The notes beneath the pieces were generated by a model. That model worked only from the letters and a program-made list of their open reading frames with translations, was not told the DNA's origin and ran no database searches. From contig JAFQRY010000026.1 of NCBI GenBank assembly GCA_017409845.1, positions 116,055 to 180,054 of the forward strand: a DNA stretch of 64,000 bases. Reading direction: 5' to 3'. This DNA is from Clostridia bacterium (GTDB lineage: Bacteria > Bacillota > Clostridia > Oscillospirales > Acutalibacteraceae). Shown piece by piece: positions 35,959 to 45,284 of this stretch; the first letter of the stretch is position 1, and each line of letters opens with the position of its first letter. Made by a program: the position numbers and the translations under genes.

Positions 35959-38103
35959 ATGGTTCAGTATGTTGCAGCCGCATGTAACGGTGATACCGAT
36001 GCAATGGCGAAGCTTTATTCAAAAACCCTTAAGGCATCATTCTTTCTTGCCGATACACTTACCGCCGGTGACGGTTCTGCCTCAGAGATAACAAAGAAAG
36101 CATATGCAAGAGCCTTCTGTACTATTGATAAACTCAAAAGACCCGAAGCCTTTGAAATCTGGATGAAGCAGAATGTTGCTCTTGTATACAAAGAAACACA
36201 GAAGTTTGTTTTTGGTGATGCAGAAGCAGGAGCTGAAGATGTTTCTTCCGATTTTCTTCCTGAAAGCGTTCTTTCAGACAGAGAGGCTTGTGTAAAAATT
36301 CTTGAAGCTGTTGCAGCTTTAAAGCCTGTTCTCAGAACTGCAATTGTTCTTCATTACAATAACGGAATGCCTGTTCCCGCACTTGCAAAGTTTCTTGGTG
36401 TTTCCGAGAGCACTGCAAATGCACTTCTCGGAAAGGCAAGAGCTGAAATTCTTGCTTTTTGCTCAATTTCGTCACGCGAATCCGAGCAGACGAAAGCACT
36501 TCCCGTTTTAACAAGAATCTTTCAGTTTAAGGCTGTAGATACAGCAATTGATAATACAGCCGTCAGAGATATTTTTATATATGCAATTGATGCATATGAG
36601 GCTTCAAAGCCTGCAGCACCGATTGTTCCTCCGGCAGAAGAGGTAACTGAAGCTCCTGCTGAGAACAGTGCTCCTTCTGTTAACGAAGAAGCAGCACCCG
36701 AAGCGGCTGAAGAAACAGCTGAAGCTTCGACTGAGCCTTCAAATATTATTTCTTTCAAGCAGAAAATCAATGAAATTCTTGATAACGGAAGTGCTTCCGA
36801 AGAAAAAGAGTTTTCCGTTGAAACAGAGACTGAAAAAGAAGAAGAAATTGATATCCCGACTTTTACCGTTTCGGATACACCTTCTTCTGTTTCCGATGAA
36901 ACCCTTAACAACTTTGCTCCTACTGCACCCGTGATGACTGAATCACCGAAGCAGCCCGAAAAGAAGTCAAAGCCCGCATTCAAAATGCCGAATATCAAGG
37001 CAAATCCTAAAATTCTCGGTATTGCCGGTGCTCTTCTTGTTGTTCTTATCATTGTTATTGCAGTTGCTGCAGGCAGAGGTGATGAACCCGACGTAAGCAC
37101 TCCCGATGCAGGTAATGTTGCACAGACAACTCAGGCTCAGGCAGTCAATGCCGAAGGATATAAGTGGGTTGAAGGCGGATTTTCGGAATGTGAAGAAGTA
37201 GTTTATCTTGATGAAAACTGCTGCTATTTCAAATCAAAGACAACCGGAAAATACGGACTTATGGATTATCAGGGTAATGTTATCCTTCAGCCCTATTATG
37301 ATGGCTTTGACCGCTGCAGCAGCGGCAGAGATTATTCTGAAAGAGACAGCTATCACAGTCTTGTAAAATACGGCAACGAATCATACGAGTTTACTATTGA
37401 AAACGGTGTAGTTACTCTTTCACAAACTCCTCATTCGGCTCATTCAATTGATACGGATTCCATGGGTGATGTATCATATGATGAACGCGACCGTTATTTT
37501 GAAGGATATGCGGCTGCAAGAAAAGATGATAAGTGGGGCTATGTTAGACAGGAAGATGACAAGAGAGTTATCAAGTATGAATATGAAGCGGTAAATGAGC
37601 TTCAGCTTGGTGCAGCTGCAGCATGTGATTTCTGTCGCCCCGTTACAAACGGACTCATTGCTGTCAAGAAAGACGGTAAGATGGGTATCATCAACTTAAA
37701 AAATAAAGAAGTTGTTCCTTTTAATTATGATAATATCATGCCCGGTAAAGACGGCGTGTTTATTGCAAGCAAGGATGGCGTGATGGGTGTTATTCTTGTA
37801 GGTGATGCAGTCGCAAGTTTCAAGGGTGTAAATATCAATGTTATTGAGCAGGAATCAACAGATATTGCTGAAAATCCGGATGAAGCAATTCTCGGAAAAT
37901 ACAAGGTAACATCTGATGACGGTGCAAATATCAGAGATGCTGCAAATGCAAATGCTAACCTTGTCGGTGAACTTGATTCCGGCGATGTTGTTATCGGATA
38001 TTCGGTAAAAACCGCCAAAAACGGCAAAGAATGGCTCGGAATTAAGCACGAAGGTAAAATTGCCTGGGTTTCAATGCTCAATCTTGAACTTGTTGAAGAA
38101 TAA
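35959..38103 (+). CDS. ECF-sigma-like / transmembrane / WG-repeat / SH3b fusion protein
   Basis: 714 aa from ATG 35959, which has AGGTGA 8 nt upstream; GTG 35947 and TTG 35908 are alternatives. Residues 1-75 resemble sigma region 2 (ACNGDTDAMAKLYSKTLK, AYARAFCTIDKL, FEIWMKQNV). Residues about 110-165 resemble region 4 with its helix-turn-helix (LKPVLRTAIVLHYNNGMPVP, LGVSESTANALLGKARAEI). An Ala/Glu/Pro-rich linker follows. A transmembrane helix lies at about 351-373 (ILGIAGALLVVLIIVIAVAA). Outside are three or four WG-type repeats (GKYGLMDYQGNVILQPYYDG, DKWGYVRQ, GKMGIINLKN) and a C-terminal SH3b domain (GANIRDAANANANLVGEL). It could couple an outside wall signal to transcription. Monocistronic, own promoter. 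Confidence 0.8.
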   Translation: MVQYVAAACNGDTDAMAKLYSKTLKASFFLADTLTAGDGSASEITKKAYARAFCTIDKLKRPEAFEIWMKQNVALVYKETQKFVFGDAEAGAEDVSSDFLPESVLSDREACVKILEAVAALKPVLRTAIVLHYNNGMPVPALAKFLGVSESTANALLGKARAEILAFCSISSRESEQTKALPVLTRIFQFKAVDTAIDNTAVRDIFIYAIDAYEASKPAAPIVPPAEEVTEAPAENSAPSVNEEAAPEAAEETAEASTEPSNIISFKQKINEILDNGSASEEKEFSVETETEKEEEIDIPTFTVSDTPSSVSDETLNNFAPTAPVMTESPKQPEKKSKPAFKMPNIKANPKILGIAGALLVVLIIVIAVAAGRGDEPDVSTPDAGNVAQTTQAQAVNAEGYKWVEGGFSECEEVVYLDENCCYFKSKTTGKYGLMDYQGNVILQPYYDGFDRCSSGRDYSERDSYHSLVKYGNESYEFTIENGVVTLSQTPHSAHSIDTDSMGDVSYDERDRYFEGYAAARKDDKWGYVRQEDDKRVIKYEYEAVNELQLGAAAACDFCRPVTNGLIAVKKDGKMGIINLKNKEVVPFNYDNIMPGKDGVFIASKDGVMGVILVGDAVASFKGVNINVIEQESTDIAENPDEAILGKYKVTSDDGANIRDAANANANLVGELDSGDVVIGYSVKTAKNGKEWLGIKHEGKIAWVSMLNLELVEE

Positions 38104-38116
38104 TCAATTGATCCTG

Positions 38117-38147
38117 TCCGCAACCGTCATTTAAGGACGGTTGCGGA
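38117..38147 (+). terminator. Hairpin after the sigma-like gene
   Basis: CCGCAACCGTC pairs with GACGGTTGCGG around ATTTAAG. GC-rich 11-base stem, but only a weak T-run follows. Confidence 0.65.
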
Positions 38148-38150
38148 ATC

Positions 38151-38178
38151 TTGACAATCACTTTGAAAGTGATATAAT
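38151..38178 (+). promoter_or_regulatory. Predicted SigA promoter of the alaS leader
   Basis: TTGACA at 38151-38156, 16-nt spacer, TATAAT at 38173-38178. Places transcription start just before the T-box leader. Confidence 0.8.
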
Positions 38179-38185
38179 ATCAATA

Positions 38186-38432
38186 TAAATATTTGAAGCC
38201 GTGACGGGGAAGAATTCTTCGCTTGCTTTACAGAGAGAAAACCGAGCTGCTGAAACGGTTTTCAGGCAAAAAAGCGGATTAAGGCCGCCCCTGAGCTCTG
38301 CCGTGATGAACGGCGGCGTTGCCTGCGTTAAAGGTTTTGAGTGGTGCGTTGCACAATTTGGGTGGTACCGCGGTTTTGAGCCGTCCCATTACCGAATTGT
38401 TGAATTGCACCTTTTTTTATTTTTTTGTAAAT
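38186..38432 (+). promoter_or_regulatory. T-box riboswitch of alaS
   Basis: About 250-nt leader between promoter and gene. It contains the stem I AGAGAG element (ACAGAGAGAAAACCG followed by GCTGCTGAAACGG), the T-box antiterminator sequence GGGTGGTACCGCGG at 38360-38373, and a terminator arm, CCGAATTGTTGAATTGCACC, followed by a long T-run at about 38411-38428. Uncharged tRNA-Ala is expected to pair with the specifier loop and the T-box, favouring readthrough. The exact specifier codon was not fixed by eye. The leader has an open frame in phase with alaS but should not be translated. Confidence 0.93.
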
Positions 38433-38470
38433 TTTTCGGAGCTTTAAGCTCCACAGGAGGATATTTAATT

Positions 38471-41098
38471 ATGAAATGGATGGGTTTAAATGAATTAAGA
38501 GAGAAATATCTCTCGTTTTTTGAGTCAAAAGAGCATCTGAGATTACCCAGTTTCTCACTTGTTCCCCAGGGTGATAAGAGTATTCTGCTTATCAATGCGG
38601 GTATGACTCCGATGAAAAAGTATTTTACGGGTGAGGTCACTCCTCCCAGAAAAAGAGTTACTACCTGTCAGAAGTGTATCCGTACACCTGATATCGAGAA
38701 TGTAGGTAAAACCGCACGTCACGGCACATATTTCGAAATGCTCGGCAACTTCTCATTCGGTGATTATTTCAAGCGTGAAGCAACCGCCTGGGCATGGGAG
38801 TTCTTTACAAAGGTTCTTGAAATTCCCGAGGAGCTTCTTTATGTAAGTGTTTATCTTGAGGATGATGAAGCATATGATATCTGGACAAAGGAAGTCGGTG
38901 TTGATCCTTCTCATATGGTTCGTTTCGGCAAAGAAGATAATTTCTGGGAGCACGGTGCAGGTCCCTGCGGTCCTTGCTCGGAAATATATTTTGACAGAGG
39001 TCCCTCAAAGGGATGCGGCAGCCCCGACTGTAAAGTCGGCTGTGAATGTGACAGATTTATTGAAGTCTGGAATCTCGTATTTACTCAGTTTGAAAATGAC
39101 GGTAAAAACAACTATACCCGTCTTGCAAATCCCAACATTGATACAGGTATGGGTCTTGAAAGACTTGCATGTGTCATGCAGGATGTTGACAATCTTTTTG
39201 AAGTTGATACCGTGCGTAATATTATGAAGCACATCATGGAAATTGCTAAGCTCAATTACCATGATGATGAAAAAAAGGATATTTCACTTCGCGTTATTAC
39301 TGACCATATCAGAAGCACAACCTTTATGGTAGGTGACGGTGTTCTTCCCTCAAACAGCGGCAGAGGCTATGTTCTCAGAAGACTTCTCAGAAGAGCTGCA
39401 CGCCACGGTAGACTTATCGGCATTGACAGACCCTTCCTTGCAGAGGTTTGCGATACTGTTATTGCAGAAAATGCTAATGCATATCCCAACCTTGTTGAGA
39501 AGAGCGATTATATCAAAAAAGTTATTTCAACTGAAGAAGAAAGCTTCTATAAAACAATTGACTCGGGTCTTGGTCTTCTCAATGATATGATGGAAAAAGC
39601 TGAAAACGGCATTCTTTCCGGTGATGATGCTTTCAGGCTTCAGGATACCTACGGCTTCCCCATTGACCTTACAAAAGAAATTGCAAACGAAAGAAATATT
39701 ACAGTTGATGAGGAAAGATTCCGTCAGCTTGTTGAAGAAGCAAGACTTAAGGCAAAGAGTGCAAAAAGAAATGCAGCAGACTCTGACTGGAGAAACAGTG
39801 GCGTTTCATTTAAAGATATAGCAAAAACCGAATTTACAGGTTATACGGAAAACGGTACCGAAGGTATTGTGCTTGCTCTTGTTTCCGACGGAGAAAGAAA
39901 AGATTTTATAAATGACGGTGACAGTGCAATTGTAGTTCTTGATAAAACTTCCTTCTATGCTGAAAGCGGCGGTCAGACAGGTGATGTCGGTGTTATCAGA
40001 ATCGGCGAATCTGTTTTTGAGGTTACAAACACAACCAAGGATCCCGACGGAGCATATCTTCATCACGGCACTCTTACGGGCGACGGTATAAAAGTCGGTG
40101 ATGCAGCTGTTACGGTTTATGACGAAGCATCAAGAGCTTCAACCAGAAGAAATCATACCGCAGCTCATCTTCTTCAGGCTGCACTTCGCGAAATACTCGG
40201 TTCACATGTTGAGCAGGCGGGTCAGCTTGTAAATGATACCGCGATGAGATTTGACTTCACACATTTTTCGGCACTTACTTCAGAAGAGCTTGAAAAGGTT
40301 GAAAACAGAGTTAATGAAGTTATTCTTTCCGCACTTCCTGTAACAAGCACGGAGATGCCTATTGAAGAAGCAAAAAAAGCAGGTGCAATGGCTCTTTTCG
40401 GCGAAAAATACGGCGATATCGTGCGTGTTGTAAAAGCAGGAGATTTTTCAACAGAGCTTTGCGGCGGTACTCATGTTGACAATTCAGGCAAGCTCGGTCT
40501 TTTCAAGATTATCTCTGAATCATCCGTTGCTGCAGGTGTACGCAGAATAGAGGCTGTTACAGGATTCGGTGTACTTGAATATATTGCAAAAAATAACGCA
40601 CTTATCAATGCAACAGCTGCAACCATGAAGCTTGCAAATGTGAGCGATCTTGATAAAAAAGCCAATGCTCTTATGAATGATCTTAAGGCAAAGGATAAGG
40701 AAATTGAACAGCTTCGTGCAGAGCTTTCACAGCTCAAAACAGGTGACCTTATGAGCAATGCAGTTGATGTAAACGGTATCTGCCTTGTTACAACAACTGT
40801 TGAAGGTGTTAATCCCGGTGACCTTCGCTCTATGTGCGATAAGGTTAAGGAAAATGAAAATGCTGTTGCTGTTATATGCGGTATTAACGGTGCAAGTGCC
40901 AACTTTGCTTGTGCATGCGGTAAAGAAGCAGTTGCAAAGGGGGCACATGCAGGTAATATCGTAAGAGAGGTTTCAAAGCTTGCAGGAGGCTCAGGCGGCG
41001 GAAGACCCGACAGTGCAATGGCAGGTACAAAGGATGTTTCAAATATCGGTGCAGCTATGGAGGCTGTTTCCGGAATTCTTAAGGGAATGCTTAAATAA
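38471..41098 (+). CDS. alaS: Alanyl-tRNA synthetase
   Basis: 875 aa, normal length for the family. Start is ATG 38471 after ACAGGAGG, downstream of the T-box. The class II catalytic core opens MGLNELREKYLSFFESKEHL with motif 2 near TPPRKRVTTCQKCIR and the NIDTGMGLERL motif 3 region. The editing domain has HTAAHLLQAAL and CGGTHVDNSG (zinc/editing site). A C-terminal coiled coil and DHHA1 domain end in GGSGGGRPDSAMAGTKD. Charges tRNA-Ala and clears mischarged Ser/Gly. Expression is set by the T-box. Confidence 0.98.
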   Translation: MKWMGLNELREKYLSFFESKEHLRLPSFSLVPQGDKSILLINAGMTPMKKYFTGEVTPPRKRVTTCQKCIRTPDIENVGKTARHGTYFEMLGNFSFGDYFKREATAWAWEFFTKVLEIPEELLYVSVYLEDDEAYDIWTKEVGVDPSHMVRFGKEDNFWEHGAGPCGPCSEIYFDRGPSKGCGSPDCKVGCECDRFIEVWNLVFTQFENDGKNNYTRLANPNIDTGMGLERLACVMQDVDNLFEVDTVRNIMKHIMEIAKLNYHDDEKKDISLRVITDHIRSTTFMVGDGVLPSNSGRGYVLRRLLRRAARHGRLIGIDRPFLAEVCDTVIAENANAYPNLVEKSDYIKKVISTEEESFYKTIDSGLGLLNDMMEKAENGILSGDDAFRLQDTYGFPIDLTKEIANERNITVDEERFRQLVEEARLKAKSAKRNAADSDWRNSGVSFKDIAKTEFTGYTENGTEGIVLALVSDGERKDFINDGDSAIVVLDKTSFYAESGGQTGDVGVIRIGESVFEVTNTTKDPDGAYLHHGTLTGDGIKVGDAAVTVYDEASRASTRRNHTAAHLLQAALREILGSHVEQAGQLVNDTAMRFDFTHFSALTSEELEKVENRVNEVILSALPVTSTEMPIEEAKKAGAMALFGEKYGDIVRVVKAGDFSTELCGGTHVDNSGKLGLFKIISESSVAAGVRRIEAVTGFGVLEYIAKNNALINATAATMKLANVSDLDKKANALMNDLKAKDKEIEQLRAELSQLKTGDLMSNAVDVNGICLVTTTVEGVNPGDLRSMCDKVKENENAVAVICGINGASANFACACGKEAVAKGAHAGNIVREVSKLAGGSGGGRPDSAMAGTKDVSNIGAAMEAVSGILKGMLK

Positions 41099-41115
41099 TT
41101 GACAGGAGAATAATT

Positions 41116-41451
41116 ATGGATTGTCTTTTTTGTAAAATAATTAACGGTGATATTCCTTCATCAAAGGTTTATGAGGATGATAAAGTCCTTGCTTTCAACG
41201 ATATTGAACCCCAGGCACCCGTGCATATTCTTATAATTCCCAAAGAGCATATTGCTTCCGCGGCAGAAATCAATGCAGGTAACAGCGGTCTTGTTGCTCA
41301 TGTTTTTGAGGTTGCCGCAAAGATTGCAAAAGAAAAGAATCTTGACGGATTCAGAATTGTCAATAATTGCGGTGACAGTGCGGGTCAGACCGTAAAACAC
41401 ATTCATTTTCATCTTATGAGCGGCCGTGAGTTTACATGGCCTGCAGGTTGA
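41116..41451 (+). CDS. HIT-family nucleotide hydrolase (HinT-like)
   Basis: 111 aa. DCLFCKIINGDIPSSKVYED at the N-terminus and the histidine triad HIHFHLMSG at the C-terminus are typical of HinT proteins, which hydrolyse AMP-lysine/phosphoramidates. RBS AGGAGAA; 17 nt after alaS and probably co-transcribed with it. The link to aminoacyl-AMP chemistry fits its position after a tRNA synthetase (family knowledge). Confidence 0.95.
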   Translation: MDCLFCKIINGDIPSSKVYEDDKVLAFNDIEPQAPVHILIIPKEHIASAAEINAGNSGLVAHVFEVAAKIAKEKNLDGFRIVNNCGDSAGQTVKHIHFHLMSGREFTWPAG

Positions 41452-41464
41452 TGGAGGTGTTACT

Positions 41465-42004
41465 GTGTCTGAATATTACAGAGTTGATATTGCAGGTCTC
41501 AAAAGAGACCTGCTCAGATGCCCGATAAGTGAAAAGCTTGATATTGCTGCCTTTATTCTTTTCGGTGATGTTGAAGTGACGGTTCATTCGGCAACAAAGC
41601 TTCTTGAAAGACTTCCTGAGTTTGATTATATTGTTACTCCCGAAGCGAAGAGCATTCCTCTTGCTTATGAAATGTCAAGGCAGAGCGGAAAAAAATATTT
41701 TGTAGCACGAAAAAAAGCAAAGCTTTATATGAAGGATGCTGTTTCGGTCAGCGTTCGTTCGATAACTACTGATGCAGAGCAGACGCTTATTCTTGATGGT
41801 GTTGAAGGTGAACAGATAAGAGGCAAGCGTGTGGTTATTCTTGATGATGTTATCAGCACCGGTGAATCTCTCAAAGCGGTTGAGGCCCTTTGTGCAAAGT
41901 TTGATGCTGATGTTGTTGCAAAAGCCGCTGTTCTTGCAGAAGGTGATGCGGCGGAAAGAACGGATATAACATTTCTTGGCGTAATCCCTCTTATTGAAAA
42001 ATAA
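41465..42004 (+). CDS. Adenine phosphoribosyltransferase-like protein
   Basis: 179 aa. GTG 41465 is chosen because GGAGGT is 6 nt upstream; the open frame also extends into the HIT gene without an RBS. PRPP-binding motif VVILDDVISTGESLKAVEAL and the upstream DYIVTPEAKSIPLAYEM with ARKKAKLYMKDA match type I phosphoribosyltransferases of the Apt group. Probably salvages a purine base to its nucleotide. The base is not assigned. Confidence 0.88.
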   Translation: MSEYYRVDIAGLKRDLLRCPISEKLDIAAFILFGDVEVTVHSATKLLERLPEFDYIVTPEAKSIPLAYEMSRQSGKKYFVARKKAKLYMKDAVSVSVRSITTDAEQTLILDGVEGEQIRGKRVVILDDVISTGESLKAVEALCAKFDADVVAKAAVLAEGDAAERTDITFLGVIPLIEK

Positions 42005-42022
42005 TCATTTTGTGGTGGTTTT

Positions 42023-44239
42023 ATGCCCCGTCCCTTTGCCGTAATAGGTTTTACGGTGTTTTTCATAATTTCATTATTTTTTAATTATGATACCGGAGCG
42101 ATAACGGCTGCACTTTGTGTATTTGCTGTCGCTCTGGTAATAAGTGTTTTTATTACTGAAGCGAGAAAAAACAGAGTTTTTCCCTGTGCGTTTGCAACGG
42201 GAGTAATAGCCTGCCTGCTTTTGCTTTCGGAGCTTAATTTTAATTATATTCCTGCAGTTGATTATGCCGGAAAAACGTGCAAAACCACCCTTCTTCTCAC
42301 AGATTATCCTGAACAAAATTACGGAAATTATTATTATGATGCTGAGGCACTGACTGTTGACGGAGAAAAATCAGGGGTAAAGCTCAGAGTTGTGTTTTCA
42401 TCATTACCTGATGCAGAACCATATGACATTGTAGAGGGGAATTTCACTTTTTATGTTCTCGGAGCAACAAGCGAAGAGTTTCTTGCGTCAAACAAAGCAA
42501 AGGGAGTTTTTATCGGAGCATATCCGCATGAAGGGGAGTATTCCGTTAAAAACATCCCCGAATCCGAAAAGCCCTTTTCAAAAACGGTGGTTGATATCCG
42601 CAAAGTGATAAAAAATGCTGTCCACCGTGCTGTGCCGGGAGAAAGTGGTGCACTTGCAACCGCACTTCTTATCGGTGACAGAAACGATCTTTCATCCGGA
42701 TTACTCAGTGATTTTCGATTATCCGGAATGACTCACATAATTTGTGTTTCCGGTTTCCACTTGTCTTTGTGTGCCCATTTCATTCTCGGATTACTTAAAA
42801 AGATGAAAATCGGCGAACGCATTTCGAGCAGTATAACCGCCTTTGCAGTAGCAGGATTCATGCTGATTGCAGGTATGACCTATTCGGTGGTTCGTTCCGG
42901 AATAATGATGCTTCTTTATCTACTCTCAAATATATTACATAAAAAGCGTGATTCCCTTAATTCTCTGGGCTTCGCTCTTACTGTGATTGCTCTTTTCAAT
43001 CCGTTTGCCATGGGCTCTGTCGGCCTTCAGCTTTCCGCTCTTTCAACGCTCGGGCTTATTATGTATTCACAATATGTAAAGCCGAAAATTGATGAGCGTT
43101 TCAAAAAATCCGACAATATTTTTATTACGGATATATTACATTCTTTTATCGGTGCAGTTATGATACCCGTAAGTGCAACCGCATTTACCGTTCCCGTTCT
43201 GATGAAAATATATTATGAATTCAATTTTGCGGTTTATGCATCAAATATGCTTGCGGTTCCGATTGCTTCTTTGTGTATTATCTTTTCCGCTGCAGCAGCA
43301 GTGTGCGGAACCGTTTTCGGAGAAAATTTTGATTTCCCGGGAAATCTTGCGGATTTTCTATGTAGCTTGCTGATCAGAATTTCACGCTTTTTTGCGGATT
43401 TTGATTTGCTTACTTTCAGAGCAGACAGTGATACGGCAGCTGTAATTGTTTGCGGAGTATTGATGCTTTGCTTTATGTCTTTGTTTATGGCATATTTCGG
43501 AAAGAAACTTCCGGGACTGACATGTGCTCTGTGCGCCGTTATTTTTACATTCGGACTTATGTTTTCTTCCGTTTCAAGAGAGTCCGAAACAAGGCTAAAT
43601 ATTCTTGATGTCGGTAACGGAACCGCTGTTCTTGCATCAAAAAACGGTGAAAACATTCTTATAGGTTGTGGAGGAACCGAGTTTTTCGGCAGTAAAACCA
43701 TTGCGGATACTATTCAGAAATACGGAAATTCTGTTGATTGTATGATAGTTCCTTCTTCTGATGAATATTCATCGTCTTATCTTATTGATACTCTTTTGTT
43801 TACTAAACCCGAAACACTTTATTACGGAACTCTGCCTCATGGAAGCATGCATCTTCTTGCAGAAAGCAGAGTGTTTGAATTGAATAAACAAATTGAAAGT
43901 GATAATTTCAACTGTGTTTATTATCCGACAGATAATTCCGGATGTATTTATCTTCAAACTGTTGATATGTCAGCACTTGTGTGCTTTGATGCAGTTTTTG
44001 ATTATTCTGCATTACCTGATGAGTGTAAAAATGCCGATATTGTTATAACAAGAAACGATTATCCGGAAAATCTTGAGAATAAAAAATGCAGTTTAATGAT
44101 AGTTAATTCTGAAAATGACAGAGGCATTATCCTTCAGGATGAGCTTTCTGATTCCGGAGTCAGATGCGTTGCGACCGCGGGCTGTGGAGATATTCTTATC
44201 CGTGCAGAAAACGGTTACATCAGTGCAAACAGAAATTGA
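42023..44239 (+). CDS. comEC: ComEC/Rec2-family DNA uptake channel with degenerate nuclease domain
   Basis: 738 aa. N-terminal helices and an OB-like domain, then the Competence domain with ALLIGDRNDLSSGLLSDFRL and MTHIICVSGFHLSLCAHFI. The C-terminus from about residue 525 has the metallo-beta-lactamase start LNILDVGNGTAVLASKNGEN, but where the family has the HxHxDH metal site this protein has SSDEYSSSYL (about 578-587). The nuclease function is therefore probably lost. It imports single-stranded DNA in competent relatives; comEA/comG genes are not in this window. Next to holA, as in many Firmicutes. Confidence 0.9.
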   Translation: MPRPFAVIGFTVFFIISLFFNYDTGAITAALCVFAVALVISVFITEARKNRVFPCAFATGVIACLLLLSELNFNYIPAVDYAGKTCKTTLLLTDYPEQNYGNYYYDAEALTVDGEKSGVKLRVVFSSLPDAEPYDIVEGNFTFYVLGATSEEFLASNKAKGVFIGAYPHEGEYSVKNIPESEKPFSKTVVDIRKVIKNAVHRAVPGESGALATALLIGDRNDLSSGLLSDFRLSGMTHIICVSGFHLSLCAHFILGLLKKMKIGERISSSITAFAVAGFMLIAGMTYSVVRSGIMMLLYLLSNILHKKRDSLNSLGFALTVIALFNPFAMGSVGLQLSALSTLGLIMYSQYVKPKIDERFKKSDNIFITDILHSFIGAVMIPVSATAFTVPVLMKIYYEFNFAVYASNMLAVPIASLCIIFSAAAAVCGTVFGENFDFPGNLADFLCSLLIRISRFFADFDLLTFRADSDTAAVIVCGVLMLCFMSLFMAYFGKKLPGLTCALCAVIFTFGLMFSSVSRESETRLNILDVGNGTAVLASKNGENILIGCGGTEFFGSKTIADTIQKYGNSVDCMIVPSSDEYSSSYLIDTLLFTKPETLYYGTLPHGSMHLLAESRVFELNKQIESDNFNCVYYPTDNSGCIYLQTVDMSALVCFDAVFDYSALPDECKNADIVITRNDYPENLENKKCSLMIVNSENDRGIILQDELSDSGVRCVATAGCGDILIRAENGYISANRN

Positions 44240-44257
44240 AAAGAAAGGATAGTTTTT

Positions 44258-45283
44258 ATGCCGGTTTTAAATGAATCTTCTTTAAAAGAAAAGCTGAAAG
44301 AAAATCCTGTCGGTGTTTATGTTATTTACGGCGAAGAAAGCTACCTTAAAAAAATATATATTAATAAAATCATAAAAAAGACGGTTGACGAATCCTTTGC
44401 AGATTTTAATTTTCATACTTTTGACGGAAAGGATTGCACTCTCTCGGATGTCTACGAGTGTGCGGAGGCTGTTCCTATGATGGCAGAAACCAAATGTGTT
44501 CTTGTCAAGGACTTTCCTCTTGATTTACTTGACGACAACGGATTTGAACAGCTTGAGCGTGTGCTTTCTGATAATCCGGATGACTGTGCGTTGATTTTTT
44601 CGTTTACGGCACATGAACCCAAGGGTGCAAAATGGAATAAAGCTGTAAAGCTGTTTGATAAATTCGGTTATGCCGTGAAGCTTGACAGAAAAACTCCTGC
44701 AGAGCTGATAAAATTAATCGAAAGCGGTGCAAAAAAAAGGAACAAGCCATTTGCCAAGGGAGTTGCTTCATATCTTATTTCGTGTGTAGGCAGTGATCTA
44801 AACACACTTCTCAATGAAATGGAAAAAGTATGTGCCTATGCGTCCGGTGAAGAGGTTACAAAGACGGATGTTGATTCGGTGTGTATCAAAAGTCTGGATG
44901 CAAAGGTTTTTGATATGATTAAAGATCTGATTTCAGGCCGATTTGACAGTGCTTTCAGAAAGCTTTCACTTCTTTTTGAGCAAAGAGAAGATGAATTTCA
45001 GATTCTTGGTGCACTTATTGCACAGTATTCCGATATTTATCGGGCAAAGGCTGCGGTAAAATCCGGTAATCGTGCGGAGGATGTTGCAAAATATTATAAT
45101 TATGCAGGAAAAGAATTCAGACTTACCAATGCCGCAAGAAACGGTTCTTCGCTTTCGTTTGCGGATATTGCTGAGTGTATGGAAATTCTTTCGTGGGCGG
45201 ATACAACTCTTAAAAGCTCCGCACTTGATAAAAGACTTGTACTTGAACAGACAGTAGTTAAACTTGCGAGGGTAGTCAGATAA
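44258..45283 (+). CDS. holA: DNA polymerase III delta subunit
   Basis: 341 aa. Residues 15-25 (VYVIYGEESYLKKIYI) start the AAA+-like domain I, followed by TKCVLVKDFPLDLL and CALIFSFTAHEPKG; the C-terminal helical collar has FQILGALIAQYSDIYRAK and LVLEQTVVKLA. The delta subunit opens the sliding clamp in the clamp loader. RBS AAAGGA. Gene order comEC-holA is common in Firmicutes. Confidence 0.95.
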   Translation: MPVLNESSLKEKLKENPVGVYVIYGEESYLKKIYINKIIKKTVDESFADFNFHTFDGKDCTLSDVYECAEAVPMMAETKCVLVKDFPLDLLDDNGFEQLERVLSDNPDDCALIFSFTAHEPKGAKWNKAVKLFDKFGYAVKLDRKTPAELIKLIESGAKKRNKPFAKGVASYLISCVGSDLNTLLNEMEKVCAYASGEEVTKTDVDSVCIKSLDAKVFDMIKDLISGRFDSAFRKLSLLFEQREDEFQILGALIAQYSDIYRAKAAVKSGNRAEDVAKYYNYAGKEFRLTNAARNGSSLSFADIAECMEILSWADTTLKSSALDKRLVLEQTVVKLARVVR

Positions 45284-45284
45284 C

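Noticed and set aside
36522-37100. 192-codon minus-strand frame in the sigma-like gene
   Set aside because: A Ser/Ala/Thr-rich shadow of the Glu/Ala/Pro-rich linker; no RBS or recognisable domain.
38201-38470. N-terminal extension of AlaRS
   Set aside because: Covers a T-box leader and its terminator; the canonical AlaRS start with a good RBS is at 38471.
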